NCBI GenBank assembly: GCA_030512295.1
Contig: JAULSR010000006.1
Coordinates: 930,001-994,000, forward strand
From: Bombardia bombarda
Lineage: Eukaryota > Ascomycota > Sordariomycetes > Sordariales > Lasiosphaeriaceae
Length of the DNA stretch: 64,000 nucleotides
Direction: 5' to 3'
Shown here: piece by piece, positions 22,203 to 35,692 of the stretch
Layout: the number at the start of each line of letters is the position of its first letter
Position numbering within the stretch: the first letter of the stretch is position 1
Position numbers and translations under genes: made by a program
The notes under the pieces: model-generated
Told to the model about the DNA's origin: nothing
The model's database searches: none
What the model saw: only the letters and a program-made list of their open reading frames with translations

Positions 22203-25200
22203 TCACAAATATGGCATCCACAGCGCATCGCACATGGCCAGGTTCATGGGGTTAACCGCCTTGCCCACAAGATCGATGACCGTTTGGTTGGCCGGCAGGT
22301 TACCAACAGGCGCCTGCGCAAGTGACACCGCCTTCTTAACAATCATCTCGCTGTTGGCCTGCACCGTCTCGCGCAGCTGAGTCTCGGTCAGGTTCAGCGT
22401 CCGGTGACTGCTGGTAAACCAGTGCATCATCTCGTCCCTGACAAACAGCGTAAGAGCATGCTCCAGCTGCAGCTCCGGCTCCGCCAGGCATCGAGCAATC
22501 GCCATGATGGAGCAGCTGAAGATGCCCTCCGTCGCTAGAGGTCCCATCAACGTCTGCAAGTTGGGCGTCAGACGGAAAGGAACCGGCTCTGGGTTGTGGA
22601 AGAATGGCCTGTTGGGCGACATGTAAGACAGCAGCTCCGAGCCCCAGATGTTGCCTGAACCCCGCGCAATGTTGATCTTATGCGGCCATCGCTTGTCGAT
22701 GTGCAGGATGTATGTCATAAAGGTCAAGGCAGCAAGCTGATAAGAGAAGCGCCGTCTGAACAGCCAGAACTCGGCAGTATCGGGGAACACGGCCGTGAAG
22801 TAGTTCAGCGCCACCCTATGGTCCACCCACTTCTCCTGGATCGCCGTGAGAACCTCTAGGCGCGCCGTCACCGCGTGATCCGGCGGCTTCTGTGATACTT
22901 TGTCAGAGATCACCCCCTGGGATAAAGCAGGCTGCCAACTTACCGGCCCCTTGTTGTCCACAAGTCCCCGCAGTTTTTCCATCGTGAAGAGCACCGGCTC
23001 ATCCTTGGGAATTCCATTCCGCCGGCAATGGTCCTCGTATATGCCTTGAAGTGTCACATATGATGTGTCTTCTTGTACAATTCTTATATGCGGCGCCAAC
23101 GGTACCATCAACGGCAGTGTAAATTGTAAATCCCTGCGGCGGCTCTCTTTCTTGCTGCTGAGTGTCTGGTTAAGCTGTCTGAACAGTTGCAGGATTCTCT
23201 CCTCTCTGCGGCAGAGTCTAGCTGCCGGGTGTTGGACTGCAAATGCGTGAATGCTCCCGTCATGACCACGGATCTTCAGCCGCCGGTGTGATACCTGGAT
23301 CGTTCGCACAAGGTCGACATTTGGCAAGAACCTTTCAATGCGAATAAAATCTTGGTTCTTGTCCTTGTGCTGCAGATATTGACCCGGTATCTCCACCTCA
23401 TCAAACTTCTGGTACCGGAACTCGCTGAGATGCGGCGAATAATGCGCGAAACTCTCCAGTGGCAAATGTGTCGGTCGCCGGTCGAGCTTCTCCTCAAACT
23501 TGTCGCGCCATTTGCGAAGCTTGTGAATGTATTCGTACATGGTGGGCTTGACTTTGACAAAGTCCGCTTCAAACGTGCCTCGAATATGTGCTGGTAAAAT
23601 TGTCTCCGCAAATCGTGTGATGTTGGCCTCTGTTGGCCCAGGGAGCTTGACATCCTTCGCGTAGGAGCCTGGCATGCGGCTGACGTAGGCCAGTCCATCA
23701 TTCAAGAGCGCTACGATAAGGCGGTACGCGTCCTCATCGGGCGGGCACTTGAAGTGCTTTTGGATTTGATCTACCATTGTCTCCATCGACAGAGCCAGGA
23801 GCGGGAAGGCAGTCTTCAACACACTCATGATCTCCTCCGTGAGCTCCCATGGTGGTTTCTTTTGCACACCTCCAGCTTGTTGGTCACTTTGAGCGGCGCT
23901 ATTAACAAGACCAGTTGAAGCCAAGCTACCGATTCCGCCTGCGTCCCCACCTTCAGTCTTAGGTTCCGGCTTGGATTGTCCGCTGGCATCACCGTTAGCT
24001 GTTACCGGCCTTGACGAGCCCTCTACCTTTGCAGAAGACTCTTGTTTCGGTATTTGAGGAGACCCGCTGAGCTTGCTGCCAGTGCTCTGTCCTCGTTGCC
24101 TCATTCTGTCCTTAGCCTCTTGGTTTTTCTTGATGACAAGCATGTCCTCACGACTTGTCCGAAGCTGGAAGTACAGTGCTTGTGGATATGTCTTGGCAAT
24201 CTTGAGGAGAATGTTTTGCGCTCTATATGCTTCTTTGTGCCCAAGGCCAGTCAAGAGCTGGGGGATGTATGTGATCCAATACCAAATGGGGATGTCCCCC
24301 TTAAAATCATCAAATCCAGCTGCGATGGTACCATTTGCGTCGTCAAGACTCAAGAGCCACAGGATCCGAGCAATAAGCTTCCTTGATTTATGGTTCTTGT
24401 AGCTCGACGCAGCCTGAAGGTAACACGTAAGGCCTTGTTTGGCGGCATTCAGGTCTGTTGGGTCCTCTCTAAACTTCCTATCATTGAAGTAGCCCCACTC
24501 CGCCCAGGCCTTTGCCGCTGTGATGTCAAAATAAAGAGCTGTACCATAAGCTGCGTCTGCATCGTCCTTGTTCTTCAGTTTATCAAGGAACATGCCTTTC
24601 AGAGTGTAGAACTCGGCTTTCTGAGGGGCACTGAAGTAGTTGAGGTTGGTATTGTTGATAACATCCAAGCCACTGGTCAATTCGTCCGGATTCTGATAAT
24701 GACACTTGGCCTGCTCCCTCAACTTGAGGAATGCCTCCTGAATCTCTATATTTGGGAGAGTATAGATCCGGCTCAGCTGGTTGATGCAGACATCTGGCAG
24801 GTTATGTTTCCTCGCAACATGAGCAAAACGATTAATTATCCATGCCGTTTCATGATAACCGCGATATGCGAATGACGCGCCTCCGGTGCTTTGTCCTTGC
24901 TGTGGAAGCAGTTGAAGATAGGTTCCGTTGATGAGACCAAAGATGTGCTGTCTCCAAGTAACCAGATCTTGCCAGGCAACAATGTCATCCCACGTATTGG
25001 GAAGGCGATCCCGCCAAGAACCAAGAAGCAGCTTAAGTTCTCCAGACTTGGCGTCAAGGTTGGCGGCATTTGTGCTAGCAAGGCTCTGGCAGATGACACT
25101 CGCATCATGCAGTTCAACAAGTTGCTGGAAATTCTGTAAGACGGGAGTATGGGCCGCTGTGAGGCGCTTGGGGAGCTGGTGCCATTTCCTAATGGACAGC

Positions 25201-28200
25201 TGAATTGCCTCATCGACCACACGATTGAACTCTGGCAAAGTCTCTTGCTTGTTGTGGAACTTCAGCAAGGACATGAAAGCCTGGAAGAATGACCGCCTTG
25301 GAGTGGGAGCGTCCATAACGCCCTTGATCAAGGTATCAAGTTGGTCCCGATTCTCCTGGTTTTGCCAATACTCGGTGTTCCGCCACGCGCACTCCAATAA
25401 AAGATCTTGAAAGTTCTCGTGTTTGGCGAAGTCTTGTAGAATCTCCCACTGCTGTAGCTTTTGCGCGCAAATCACCCAGTGATCCTCCCAGAGCATGTAT
25501 TCACCTTCTGAGAATGGAATGACCCCAGTCCTGGCCTTGATCTGAGCCGCCTCGTACATCTTTTGTGCCTTGTCCCACATGCCATTCTGCTCATAGGATA
25601 GGGCTGTATTTGTCTCAACAAACTGACAGCGGCGACGCCATGTACCATAGAAGAGGTCCTCTTCCCCGAGAGACGCATATAGATCTACCAATGCATCAAG
25701 ATTGCTCTCCCTTACAGTTGCGGAGTCAATTTCGGGTTTGATGGCAGCATTTTCGAGCTGATGAAGTGCTGTATACCAAGCATCAAACGTCTTAGCTTGG
25801 AATTTGACGACATGAGGCGGAATTTTGCATACCGGCCAAGCTTTAGCAGAACCAGCAAGGAGTGACTGGACAACATTAGGACGCTTGTCCATCTGTCGTG
25901 AGTGGTAATCTTTGGTGAGCAAGGTAACCATGCCGCGCTCGAGCTCGGCCCGGTCCTCTCGGGGCGTTGCAGACCAGAACATTGGGAAGAGCGAGATCCA
26001 GAGCTCATTAGATAGGTTGGAATCAATATGCTGCAGCTGCGTCAAAGGCTCAATGATATCCCGCACTCTGACATCACCAAGCTCAGCAACGAACCGTCGG
26101 TGATTCGCAATGAATGCTTCGAATTTGTCATCGGAGATCAAAGTTGGCTCTCGACGATCTTTGGCGTATGTTCCAAAGAGCTGAGATGCCGGAAGAGTGC
26201 GGAAGTCAGTCTCGTGCAGCTGGATGATAGGACTCATATCTATGCCACCTAGCAGAATCTGAGAGGCCTGCGCAAGCCAGTACGAATCCGCCAAAGTATC
26301 CCAGTTTTGAGATAGGATGACGTATGAGAGTCTCTGGCTTCCGATTTTCGACAGGCTCTTATCAAAGATGCTCATGAACCTGTTACGCATTTCCACATCC
26401 TGTGCTCTTGTTCCGATGAGGAATGCGTGCTCCATCCGTACAGTGAGCTCAGTCCGTGTGATTTTCGGGTCTTCGTATATTCGAATGACAAGGTCGAGGA
26501 ACTTTGTCAGCATCACCGGATCCTGACGGTGTTCAAACGATATCATCTTATGCAACACCGCTGTCTTCTCCTTGAGCGTTGGCCATGTGCCCTCGGAACG
26601 GAAAACCCAGCTCTCAACCATATCGAGAATCTGTTCGCAGAGCGCAACATGAAGAGACTTCTCCACAATAGTAGCGAGGACGCTCAGGAAAGGTCTTCTG
26701 TTATCCCCTAGAATTTCCATGCGCATGGCTGTGATCTCGATCGCCTTGAGGATTAATCCAGTCTGGATTTCAAGATCATAAGCGTTCATCTCAGCCGCTG
26801 CATTCGGGTCCTGTGGAGGACGTACACCGCTCGCCTGGTGTGACAAAGCAGCATAGTGGGAGACATGATCGCGGGCAAGCTTCTGCTGCAGTGACTTCAT
26901 GATAGCGGGTACGTGCTGATCAATAGTGGTGTCCTTCCGACGTCCCAAGGACCACAAGATATTGATCCCTGAAACGTAATTTGCGGCAGCCATGCTTTCT
27001 GATGCGATATTGGACAGAAAGGTAATGATCTCCGATGTCGGTGCCTCAGTCTCGCCCTCAACATCTGCATCCTCCATGGGCACATCTTCTGGGACCGCAT
27101 CAAGAATTCGCTTAACAATGGGCCGGACGTCTCGGCCGCCATCGCACTCCTTGTCAGCCATGTGAAGGCAGTCCTGTAGTTCCGGGTTCTCCGACTTCAG
27201 ACATTTCTCCAATATCTTTTGTATCTGAGGCATACTCTTGATGACACACTCATCAGATTTGAAGTTGAGAATAATGCGCACAACTTGCAAGGTATTGATA
27301 ATATTCGTAATAAACTTCTCGTCGTATTTCTCCTTGTCTGTAGGATCAGCAGCTAGGATGGTAGTTGTCTTTTCGCTGGCCAGAACAACTTCGGTGACAT
27401 TGGGAAACAGATCCACATCAAGATCGCCCCAGTACTGTGGCTGGAGAAGGTTATAAAGGAGTGTCATGGCCTTCTTGCAAAGCTCCCCTGAGCTTGCTGC
27501 CGAGGCCGGGCCCGGGGTGGATGTGGGATCGCGTGCCTTGGCAGAGGGAAGCTGATATCGCTCATTCAACTGAGCAATGAACTCAACCAGGTACTTGACC
27601 ATCTTCTGGCGGGCCATAGGCGGAATCAGATATTCAGGCCTGTCGAGCTGTCTTGCAGATGAAGGCGACGGCGTCTGTTGCTCCTCAAGTTTCCGTTTTC
27701 TTGAGTTAGGAGACTCGGAGAAAGCACGAATTGGTTCACTTAGCTTTCCTTCCACACGACGCTTCTCCCATTGCCAAATGAGAAACATCATGTTTAAAGC
27801 AAGCTTCTTGCTTTCATTGGAGGGGGTCGGAGGAGCAGCAACTTTCCGAAGACAGCTGATAATGAGAAGCGCAAACTTATCTCGAGAATCATAAAACAGG
27901 TCCGGATGCCTCACCAAGAAGTGAAAGATGCTGGACATCTGCTGGACATTCTGGCTTTCTTCAGCCAGAATGCGGCGTGGCGCAACCGCCCAAACAGCAT
28001 TTCGATCACCTGGATGAATGTTGCAGCGCTTTGGCATGACTGGGGCCATCAACTCAAGAGCCTGGGTAACAAGAGCTCGGCCCTCGTTCTGGTTGGTCTT
28101 CAGGAGGGAGAAATAGATCTGAGACACTATCTTGGCCGGAGTCTCATAGTGAGCGATGAAGTATCCAATGACGACATAAGCGGCATGTTTATTGATAACA

Positions 28201-31200
28201 TCATCCAACCGGATATAAGTCCATCCAAACTTTATGAAGTCCTTACGTGCATCTTGGAGGATGGCGTGGTGAAACTTGACGAGCATAGCCGAGAGCTGAA
28301 GAACTTCCATCCGGGTATGATCAATCCGTGGTTGCGAAAGATCATCATGCGGATCAGCCAGGTTGACCTTCCAGATCTTGGTGTTGATGGAGTCAATGAC
28401 CGTCTTGTCAAGGAAGCGCGGTCCTTTAGTTTGGTCACCACCCTTCCAGTGACGCATCACGTCCATGGCGACAATCGGGTTCACAATATTGTGAAGTAAA
28501 TACCATTTCGTTCGTTGCGTCACCCCCTTCCCAGCGTAGATATCAAGGCACCGCAGCACGACCGTTTTCCAGAACTCGATCGAGTCGCTGGAGATGATGC
28601 TCCTGTAGATATAAGAGAGCAGAACCTGAGTCTCACGGAAGTCGTATGCAGTAATCGACTCAATGAGGCTGAAAAGCGGTTCCAAATCTTTGGGATTTCG
28701 CTCCAGAGACTTTGTGAGAACCGACATGAGCTGCTCGGATGCGTGGTCCGTAGCAAGGCGGAGGTTTGGGGGCAGAGAGTTTGCTCTTAAATTTCGTTCC
28801 AACTCTTTGCCAACAAGCTTCAACCAGTCAATGTGGTCTTTGTTATCTGTCCAGGACAATGCGGCGGCATATTGACAGAGAGCATCCAGCATATTGATGG
28901 TGTTCACAATAGCAGTGAACTTCGTCTCCTTGCCTTGGTTGATCACTCTGATACAGGCTTGGATAATGAGCTCAACATTCTCTGCACCGTAATCCCGAAG
29001 TGCCTGACAGTCTGGATGACGCAATACCTGAGCCATAAAACGACCATACTTCAACTGATCTATCTTGCTTAGTATCAGCTGCCAGAATTCGGCAGGGAAC
29101 CGATTGAGATACTTGTACAGCGGCGGACGGAATGGGCTGTGGTGTGTCCTTCGCAGCTTTTCTTCCAGATCAAGGACGTTGTCAATAACCCGCTCCAAGA
29201 ACTGCACGGCCGCCTCAGGCAACAGATGGAAGATGTTGAAAACAGCCGCGATAACTTTCATCGATGAGTGCTGCTCAAAGAACGTGAACGAGATTTGCTG
29301 TAGCAGATTTGGTTCGGCTATGATCTTGATATGATCCAGGAGGCGGGCGCCGATTTCCACTTTGAAATAAGTAGTGAGAAGTTTCAGGAGTCGCGCAAGG
29401 TTTTCCAAACCGTGCACAGTCAGGCGCTTAGCATCTTGAAGACTGGCAAGAACTGGGCGAAGGCCGTTTTGTAGAAGATCCTTAGGCAGCTTACTAGTAT
29501 GGTAAAGGACGGCTTTCAGGGCATCATTGGCCGCTTCGATTGTTGGGGGCGAGTCCGAATATAGACACTTGAAGAAAACAGCTACGATCTTTCCCCTGGT
29601 AGGATTACCCTGAGGCTTCATGAACTCATCGAAGCCCATCGCGGTGCTTAAAATTTTGATGCAGGCCACCCGGAGATTGACTATGAAATGTTGGGTCCTG
29701 AATTCTAGCGTCTTGCCGGCCAAAGATTCGTCAGTTGCGTCAGCTAGAGCTAAAGACTCCATAAGAAGTCGGTTTAAGTGCTCATCAAAGACGACAAAAT
29801 CCGCCTTCATCGACATGTAGTAGGTGACCGCATCAATAAATCCAATCTGAATGGCAAAAGGGAGAGCTCGCAATGGCTTGGCGTAAATCGGCTGAAGCAA
29901 GTGTTTCTTATGAGGCTCAACCAGCTCCCAGATTTCAGCTCCTGTTGCCTTGGCAATCAGTTCCAGTGACCTCTTTGCTGTATCGCGAACATGTCGATTC
30001 ATATGCGAAAGCTCGCCATTGAGCATTACGCAAATTTGAGCAAGGCGCGACTTATTTGGCTGCTGTGACCCAGGACCTGCTGGTGCCGGGGTTTGGACAG
30101 GTAAACAGTCCTCCTTCTTGGCATTTCTCGTGAGTCTTGTCAAGAGGGTCTCAAGTGTGATCTGTGCTGATCTTCGTGTCTTTTCGGGTAGATCTTGAGG
30201 CATGTCTTTGATGACATACATCAATGCACGGACGAAGTCGATTTGTTTAGTCGCCACCCAGAGGTCGCCAAGGTCCATGTCCGTCAGCAAGATCTTGATG
30301 CCCAAGGTTCCGCCAGTCTTAGTAAACCACTCTTCTTCATAGCAACCATGGCAGAACGTTGATGCTAGGCTATTGAAGAAAGTAAGGCGCCAGACGTGAT
30401 TCGCTGATCCCAAGATGACGACAGCTGAGTTGTATATCTCTTTAATCAGCCGCTCAGCCCCTTCACGCACTTCTGGATTCTCTGAAGCCAGTGACTCCAA
30501 GAGAGCGTCTGCTAGGATTCTTGGATCAACAAAGAGTGGACCCTCGCCTGCGTTCACGTCGAATGGGCTCATGCTCTTCTTCATTTCAACCAAAGCTCGT
30601 CCAACCTCCAGTAGAGTGAAATGCCTAGCCAAATTCATGAGGAATGCATCTACTTCGGCCTTGAATTCCGGAATAGACTCAGCAAACATTAGAGCTTTAA
30701 CCAGTCTCTTCAGAATAGCTTCCTCTTCGTTCTTTTTCGCGATAGAACGCTCTCGGTCGGAACTGTCGAAAGTGGAGAAATCGCCATCTTTGTTGCGATG
30801 TATCAAATCCTGGGCCTGGAGACGGACTAGACGGGCAAGGTCATCTGGCAGGTTATCAAAACCAACCCGAAGCTTCACTTGAGACTTGATCAGGTGGAGT
30901 GCCTGTCTCTTGTAATACGCATCATGCTGCTTGGAAGGACCCGGCGAAACTCCCTTTATGGGTTTTGGGACCTCCATCAACTTTTGTATGGCGAGGTCAA
31001 TTCCAAGGTGGGCTGGAAATGCTCTGTCCCTCTTCGAGCCAATCAGCCGAACATCGAAGCTTGACCGGTCATCCGCATACTGTTGGAATGTGACTGGCAG
31101 TGCATCTGTCATAAACTTCCTGTTTCGACCACCAAGTTTCCCGAGAATTCGAAGAGTCGTGTGCGCATGAAAATGGCTGTATGGGTGAGGTTTCAAATGG

Positions 31201-33979
31201 TCGAAGAGAGCAGTCATGAGCTCATCAATGACGGGAGCCATGATAGGATCCAAGTAATCAGCGGTCAGGTTATCAACACAGAGCTCCAGAGTTCTCAGTC
31301 CCTGACCAACAAGCTCGGTGCCTGCGCGTAATGCCACGACCAAAGGCCTCATCAAAAAACTGAGATGTGGTAGTAGATTGCTGAGTCGAGCCGGCACCGT
31401 AAGGCAAAGCTCAACATAAAGATCTCGCTCAGCTGGTTTTCGGGCTGCCATGAGCAAGTTGTTGAGAACATCGAGAAGCATTTCCAGAAGAGGTAGAATC
31501 TGCTTATAAAGATGCTCGAATTTCCCTCCGCCGATACTCCGAAACAAGGATCGAAGTAACAGGAAGTAGTTCATCGGCTCTTCCGCCTTTGTGGACAGCT
31601 CGATCGACTTGGTGACGATGTCGACAACATGTGGTAGGAGAACCTGCTCATTCTGGGACGCAAAGAGGGTGACGGCCATGAAAGCCAGTTTAAAGAGCCT
31701 TAAAAGAATTGACGACCTTTTTATATCCGCTGAGCCAACATCCTCAATCCGCTCCATCAAAAAACGCAACAGCATGCCGCAAAAGCTTGGCGATGTTGCC
31801 TCGCTAGCCAGGAAAAATTGGGGTATATGAAGAAGCCCCGTATGCTCGTGAATCATGTCATAAAGTCGTGGAATCTCCTGCTGAAACACCTCATGAAAAG
31901 TGGCAGGGTCGATGCAATGGAATACGGTGGCGAATGTCTCCAACAATTCCTTCTCCTCCTTGCTGCTGGAAATCATATAAAAATTCGCCATGTACTCAAC
32001 GGTCGAAGAGTATGGCGATTCTGATGCAGGTTTCTCGATTTCGTAGTATCGGAAAACATAAGCACCCTCGCGAAACAGTTTGATGATGACCTGAACTTCC
32101 TCTGCCGTGAATCCGTAAGCTACATCTGTCCAGTGAGCAGGCGCGTTCGCGAGATCAATGATGGGCGCCGGATTGCAACTCTTCAACTGATAAAAGGTAT
32201 TCTTAAGCCCATTCATCAGATTCTTGAAGAGAAATTTGTTGTCGACCACAGGATCGGCAGCACGATCTCGGGGATTGGAGATCTTGATCGGCATTGCCGT
32301 GAAAATGTCAATCTCGTCCCATTCTGGGGGTTTTCCCTGTCGGCGAGATATGTTTCCGGCGCATTTTCGGCAGCTTGCTGTGCATACTGTTTTGAAAGCT
32401 TTACCGCGTTCGAATACTGCCTGTTCAGGGCGGCGAATTTGTCGCCGATCGCGTTGAGAATCATCATGAGATAATGCCGAGCGTCCACCTTATTTGGCAA
32501 CCGGGCAATACACTCAGCCATATTCAGCAAGAGCTTTGCACTCATAGTCTGAAAGCTTGTGCCAGGGAAATTATCTTGAAGATTCCGAGTGTACACCTCA
32601 ACAGTCTTGCGAATCTGTTCCGGAGTGAGAGTGTCCCTGACGTGGTGAATAAGGTCTGCCAGCATACTGTATGCCAGCGGCCTCATTGTTTCGTACACAG
32701 TCAATCCATCTCCAATCAGCGTCCTTTCGTCCAAGAGCTCGTCAATCTTGGGCAAGAATATTCTTCGAAAATTGAAGTTGATTATGTGTCGAATGGCAAC
32801 CAGCAGCTCCTTTCGGGCGCCTGATTTCTCTCGGGGGCAGTCCTTAAGGAGTCGAACGACAATGTCCGGGAGCGAGGGCAGAAAATCCAAGAGCTGCTGC
32901 GAATACTGCCTAAGTAAATACGCTAGGAAGCTCATAGTTTTCACCTGCGCTGTAATGAACTCTCCAAAGGCGGCCCTGTTCTTGATCTTTGGGCTGACTC
33001 CAGTGTGGATGGTTCCCCGAGCGGCTGCGTCCTTGTGTGCCTGCTCTTGGGCCTTGGCTTGACAGGACAAGACCGACTTGATCAATGGGACAAATGCCTT
33101 GACGTTTTGCGAAACAGTCGACCGATAGACCTGGAAAATGGACACCACGATGATGGGGCACTCAGACAGGACCTTGAACGACTGCATGCCCTTGAGCAAG
33201 GGCCGGCCAGACTGTTGGCCCGCGTCAGCATTAAAATCGGGGGCCCCCGTTGCAACTGGAGATCCGGGCCTGGGCGACTGCTGGTGGGGGAGAAAGGTGG
33301 TCTGGGTGCTGCCAGGAGTAGAAGGCGCCCCAGGTGGTCCGGAAGATGATGTGTTGTCCAGCTGCTCTCGTACGACCGTCTCGACTTGTTCGAACAGCTC
33401 CTGAATGAGACCCAAAAAGGACTGGACCTTCGCGGCCAGGACCTTGTGCTGATGTCGCATGATGTCGGAGATGACCTTGACACAGAGGACCGCATTGTCT
33501 TCATTGTCGTTGCGCACAAGGCCCATGAGGAGGTCGACGACCTCCTCGGCATATTGCTCGAATGGCTCGGGCGAGGCGTTGGACGTGGGTAGGCGATGTA
33601 GGATCTCGAGAACGCAATTGCGGAGCTTTTGCTGGTTGGCCTGCTCTGAGGTGTTGGTCTGGAAGATGCATGGCTGTCGGAGGATGATTATGAAGGCGGG
33701 CATCAATCGCTTTAGGAAGATGGGATAGGTAGCTCCAGCAACATAGGGATCGAGACTGTCACGGAGTGTCGACGCTGCGTCGACCTTCGCCTTGAGCTCT
33801 GTAGTCACGATGTGGTCAGCTTGGGGTGGTCATGCATCTTTGTGCGACTGAAACGGACCTTTGGCGGGGGCGACAGGAGGGGGGCAGAGGGGGACAGAGG
33901 GGGATAGAGGGGAGAGAGGCTTACCCGTCTCTGGAGTGCTCAGCTTCCGGACAACGTCCTCAATCATGCTGGACGCCAT
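22203..33979 (-). CDS. TRA1: Tra1, SAGA/NuA4 scaffold pseudokinase (TRRAP orthologue), with apparent frameshift
   Basis: Exon 1 is 33979-33925 (MASSMIEDVVRKLSTPET) and exon 2 starts at 33798 after a 126-nt intron, then runs about 11.6 kb without another intron. The reading frame breaks once, at a five-G run (32326-32330; CCCCC in the sense strand), between the upstream ...ADRENP and the downstream EWDEIDIFTAMPIKISNP. Supplying one C gives ENPPEWDEID and a protein of about 3,883 residues, normal for Tra1. Content: HEAT repeats, a Pro/Ser/Gly-rich loop near residue 170, FAT domain, a low-complexity linker near 3260-3300, a PI3K-like domain from about 3520 and a C-terminal FATC ending ALWMPYL. 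The kinase-like region lacks the catalytic HRD-like and DFG-like motifs, as known for Tra1. It recruits the SAGA and NuA4 histone acetyltransferases to activators in the nucleus. Confidence 0.93.
32326..32330 (-). other. G5/C5 homopolymer at an apparent one-base frameshift in Tra1
   Basis: Upstream codons occupy one minus-strand frame and downstream codons another, offset as if one base were lost. Conserved Tra1 sequence is continuous on both sides of this run, and no convincing splice pair explains the change. Read as an error in the assembly unless raw reads say otherwise. Confidence 0.75.
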
Positions 33980-35692
33980 GGCTGCGACATCCAACTCTTG
34001 AGGTAACTACCTGGTATGAAAGCTTTTATACCAGAGCTCGCATGTGTCTTGGGGAGACCAAAAAGCTTATAAAAAGTAGGCTCAGCCACGACCTAGCCAC
34101 AGCACTACTGCTATGCTGATACCGAGCTCTTCCCCGGCTTTGGGCGAGTGCACTATGACGCCATGTGTCTTGGTGGAATTGAAGTGTGAATGAGAGGACA
34201 CCTTGAGGAAATTATGGAAATGTGGCCTTTCGAGAATGGGCAAGACGCGACGAAATTCTGCAATTGCAGGTCCTGTTTGCGGAAACAAAAAGAGGAAGTA
34301 ATGGGTATCACTGAAAACGCTGGTAGAGGATAGGTGCAACTGCCTTGTTGCAGGCTGCGCGGTTCGCAAATCAGAAATCCCAGAAACCGCGAAAGCTTGC
34401 CGGACCCGCGCTCGGGGGGCTGCAGTCACCAAATCAAATAGCACTAGGCGGCGCACTATCATTCTTCCGCGAGTTTAGTGTTCCTTGCCTCCACACTAGG
34501 CGTGAGCCTAGACCATGTGGGCCAGGGTTAATCCTTCAACGGAAGCTTCCCATTCTCCAGTATATCCAATCTTATCTATTTGATCTTATCGTGCCGAAGA
34601 TCTAATCTCAGTCAGGGATCTAATCTCAGTCAGGGATCTAATCTCAGTCAGGGACTGGGAATGCTCTGGTTCAACAGACCTCGCACGGTGGCTTGGTGGC
34701 TTTGAATGCCGAAGGTGGTTATAAATCGAAGCTAGAGATAGCCTGAGGTATAGACAAGTAGAGTGGATGTATGATGTTCCTAGAGTTTTCCAGGCATGGT
34801 GCTTTGGGTGTTTCCTTGGGCCGCTGTGGAGTTCCATTTCAACTGTCAAAACTCTTTGGCTGTAAGCTACCGCGTGATGATGGTCGCTCGCAAATAAAAC
34901 GTCATGTGAGGTTCATGCACGCAATGCAATTCATGGTATTAATCATGCGGAGTGTTTCTCTTTCGAAAGTTTCCCTTTTTTCTTAGTACTGCCCGAAGAC
35001 CTAGATGCGAGCTTGGACGTTGCCCTTCCCGCCACATCTCCTCACATTGAAGGCAACGTATATCTGGCAACTTCATGCTTTGCCACGATGTGATATTGTT
35101 AAGTTGCTGGGCTTAGTGGATGCTAAATATCTCAAGAAAATACTATCATTGGCAGTCCATCTGTACCGATGTTATTTTTTTTTATCCCCATCTTGGACAA
35201 CTTCACCAGCAACATCACGGCATCGCCTATAGTAAAGCCAAGTGAGCAAATATAATTCTAACCCCAATATCATAGTATTGATACGGTCATATTACCTTGC
35301 CATTTTGTTTGCAACCAAGAAGTATTGTTTGTGGGCAGATATGATATAACTCCATGGTGAGATTGTCAAACGTCACCTATAAATCCCAAAATTATATTTC
35401 AGCAAACATCATAAATCATCATATGAACAATCAAGCAAACATGCAATTAAGATTCAACTATGAGCATTCAAGTTTAGATTTCATAGGGTATATACCAACT
35501 ATGTAACAGTGTCCAAAACGTGACAAGAGCACCTCCGAGACCTTGATCGGTCAGATGCTAGAAGAAGGTAGGGGTATATATATATGTACAGAAAGAAAAA
35601 AGGTATAGTGGTAAAGTATGTACGCAATATCAGAATAAACATCACCACCCTCTCTAAAAACAATCTTTTCCACAACAGAAGCCAACCCCTAT
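33980..35692. other. Tra1 upstream region and AT-rich island
   Basis: About 1.7 kb without a supported gene. A TATAAAAG element on the minus strand (34023-34030) is only about 45 nt from the Tra1 ATG, so it either gives a very short leader or is not used. A perfect 18-bp triplication lies at 34599-34652. From about 35,060 to 35,660 the sequence becomes visibly AT-rich, unlike the flanks; the last part is the 3' flank of the AA11 gene. Confidence 0.55.
34599..34652. repeat. Three perfect copies of an 18-bp tandem repeat
   Basis: GATCTAATCTCAGTCAGG occurs three times in succession without mismatch (34599-34616, 34617-34634, 34635-34652), followed by GACTGGG. It lies about 620 bp upstream of the Tra1 ATG. 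No coding role is supported. Confidence 0.97.

Noticed and set aside
35060..35660. RIP-mutated transposon remnant in the AT-rich island
   Set aside because: The stretch is AT-rich but shows no recognisable element sequence, terminal repeats or stop-riddled transposase frame by eye.
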